A stretch of DNA of 64,000 nucleotides from Bacteroidia bacterium. GTDB taxonomy: Bacteria; Bacteroidota; Bacteroidia; B-17B0; Aurantibacillaceae. The notes below the pieces were generated by a model. It was not told the origin of the DNA, did no database searches, and worked only from the letters and a program-made list of their open reading frames with translations. The stretch spans positions 1 to 64,000 of the forward strand of contig JAGNIU010000008.1 in assembly GCA_018000995.1 (NCBI GenBank), given 5' to 3'. The position numbers and the translations under genes are program-made. Position 1 is the first letter of the stretch. Every line of letters starts with the position of its first letter. Positions 63,862 through 64,000 of this stretch are shown here, one piece after another.

Positions 63862-64000
63862 TATTCAATTCTTCCAAAGTTAATTGCGCTGCTTTCTGTT
63901 CAGCTACACGTTTGCTATAGTTTTCGAAAGTAACATAAGGTTTATCATCAATAAAAACCTGAACCACAAAAATTTTCGTTTTCCCTTTTTGTTCTTCACT
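63854..64000 (-). CDS. rnc: Partial: C-terminal dsRNA-binding domain, probably ribonuclease III
   Basis: Only the last 48 codons are in the window. The chain FVVQVFIDDKPYVTFE and NYSKRVAEQKAAQLTLEEL fits the last strand and helix of a double-stranded RNA-binding domain (SK-x-x-AEQ-x-AA). In bacteria that C-terminus usually belongs to RNase III, which processes rRNA and regulates mRNA. The catalytic part lies beyond the window, so another dsRBD protein is possible. Confidence 0.6.
   Translation of the reverse strand, partial: SEEQKGKTKIFVVQVFIDDKPYVTFENYSKRVAEQKAAQLTLEELNIN

Noticed and set aside
1-64000. tRNA, rRNA or riboswitch genes
   Set aside because: No cloverleaf, rRNA stretch or known riboswitch core was recognised by eye; a covariance-model scan could still find one.

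Overview
The window is a low-GC chromosomal segment of a Bacteroidota bacterium, best matched to a free-living, gliding-type lineage. The grounds are a gldB/gldC motility pair, a PorP/SprF protein next to a giant SprB-repeat adhesin, four secreted proteins ending in type IX secretion (T9SS) sorting domains, LytTR two-component regulation, and Bacteroidota-type -7 promoter elements (TAnnTTTG). Species or family cannot be fixed from the sequence alone. No rRNA, tRNA, phage, transposase or CRISPR was recognised.

Layout. 0-5.5 kb: a PAS/SpoIIE phosphatase, ybaB, nadE, an outer-membrane barrel, gldB-gldC and a lipoprotein. 5.6-17.3 kb: a 31-residue histone-H1-like peptide, an Ig-like lipoprotein, a PorP/SprF protein and the 2,883-residue SprB-like adhesin, the last two 1 bp apart. 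17.4-25.3 kb: housekeeping and envelope genes (NUDIX, sugar-phosphate isomerase, lipB, a serine hydrolase, ferredoxin, a PpiD-like chaperone, a LysM glucosaminidase, an AlkD-like protein). 25.3-30.5 kb: a prolyl oligopeptidase, a T9SS carboxypeptidase and a Spy-like protein. 30.5-39 kb: hemW, der, a TPR/SpoIIE phosphatase, hgmA, a lipoprotein, trhO and an SDR-type threonine dehydrogenase. 39-47.2 kb: two tandem MORN-repeat paralogues, cysS, an M28 peptidase, a secreted hypothetical and polA. 47.2-49.3 kb: an accessory pocket with a HEPN-domain protein bracketed by a hairpin repeat, a small ORF and two micro-membrane proteins. 49.4-64 kb: a 1,440-residue T9SS protein, a LytTR regulator with its propeller histidine kinase, an Omp85-like protein, a CBS protein, pdxJ, pgeF, another T9SS protein, DoxX, a DUF6155-like gene and the 3' end of a probable rnc.

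Together the genes emphasise surface biology: T9SS substrates, a putative SprB/SprF adhesin operon, gliding lipoproteins and periplasmic folding or wall-remodelling enzymes. Two SpoIIE-type phosphatases and one LytTR system provide signalling.

The least ordinary content is non-coding or very small. (1) A dispersed stem-loop keeps a fixed 13-nt loop (TTCGACAAGCTCA) while its arms change, and one copy lies in frame inside polA. (2) A second hairpin repeat occurs three times in 1.5 kb and brackets the HEPN gene. (3) The 31-residue Lys/Ala-rich gene has its own strong terminator. (4) Three genes have conserved N-termini that can only be reached from ATT or CTG codons. (5) Many genes start within about 4-12 nt of a -7 element, which suggests very short leaders. 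All functional statements rest on reading sequence and motifs; no database search was run.
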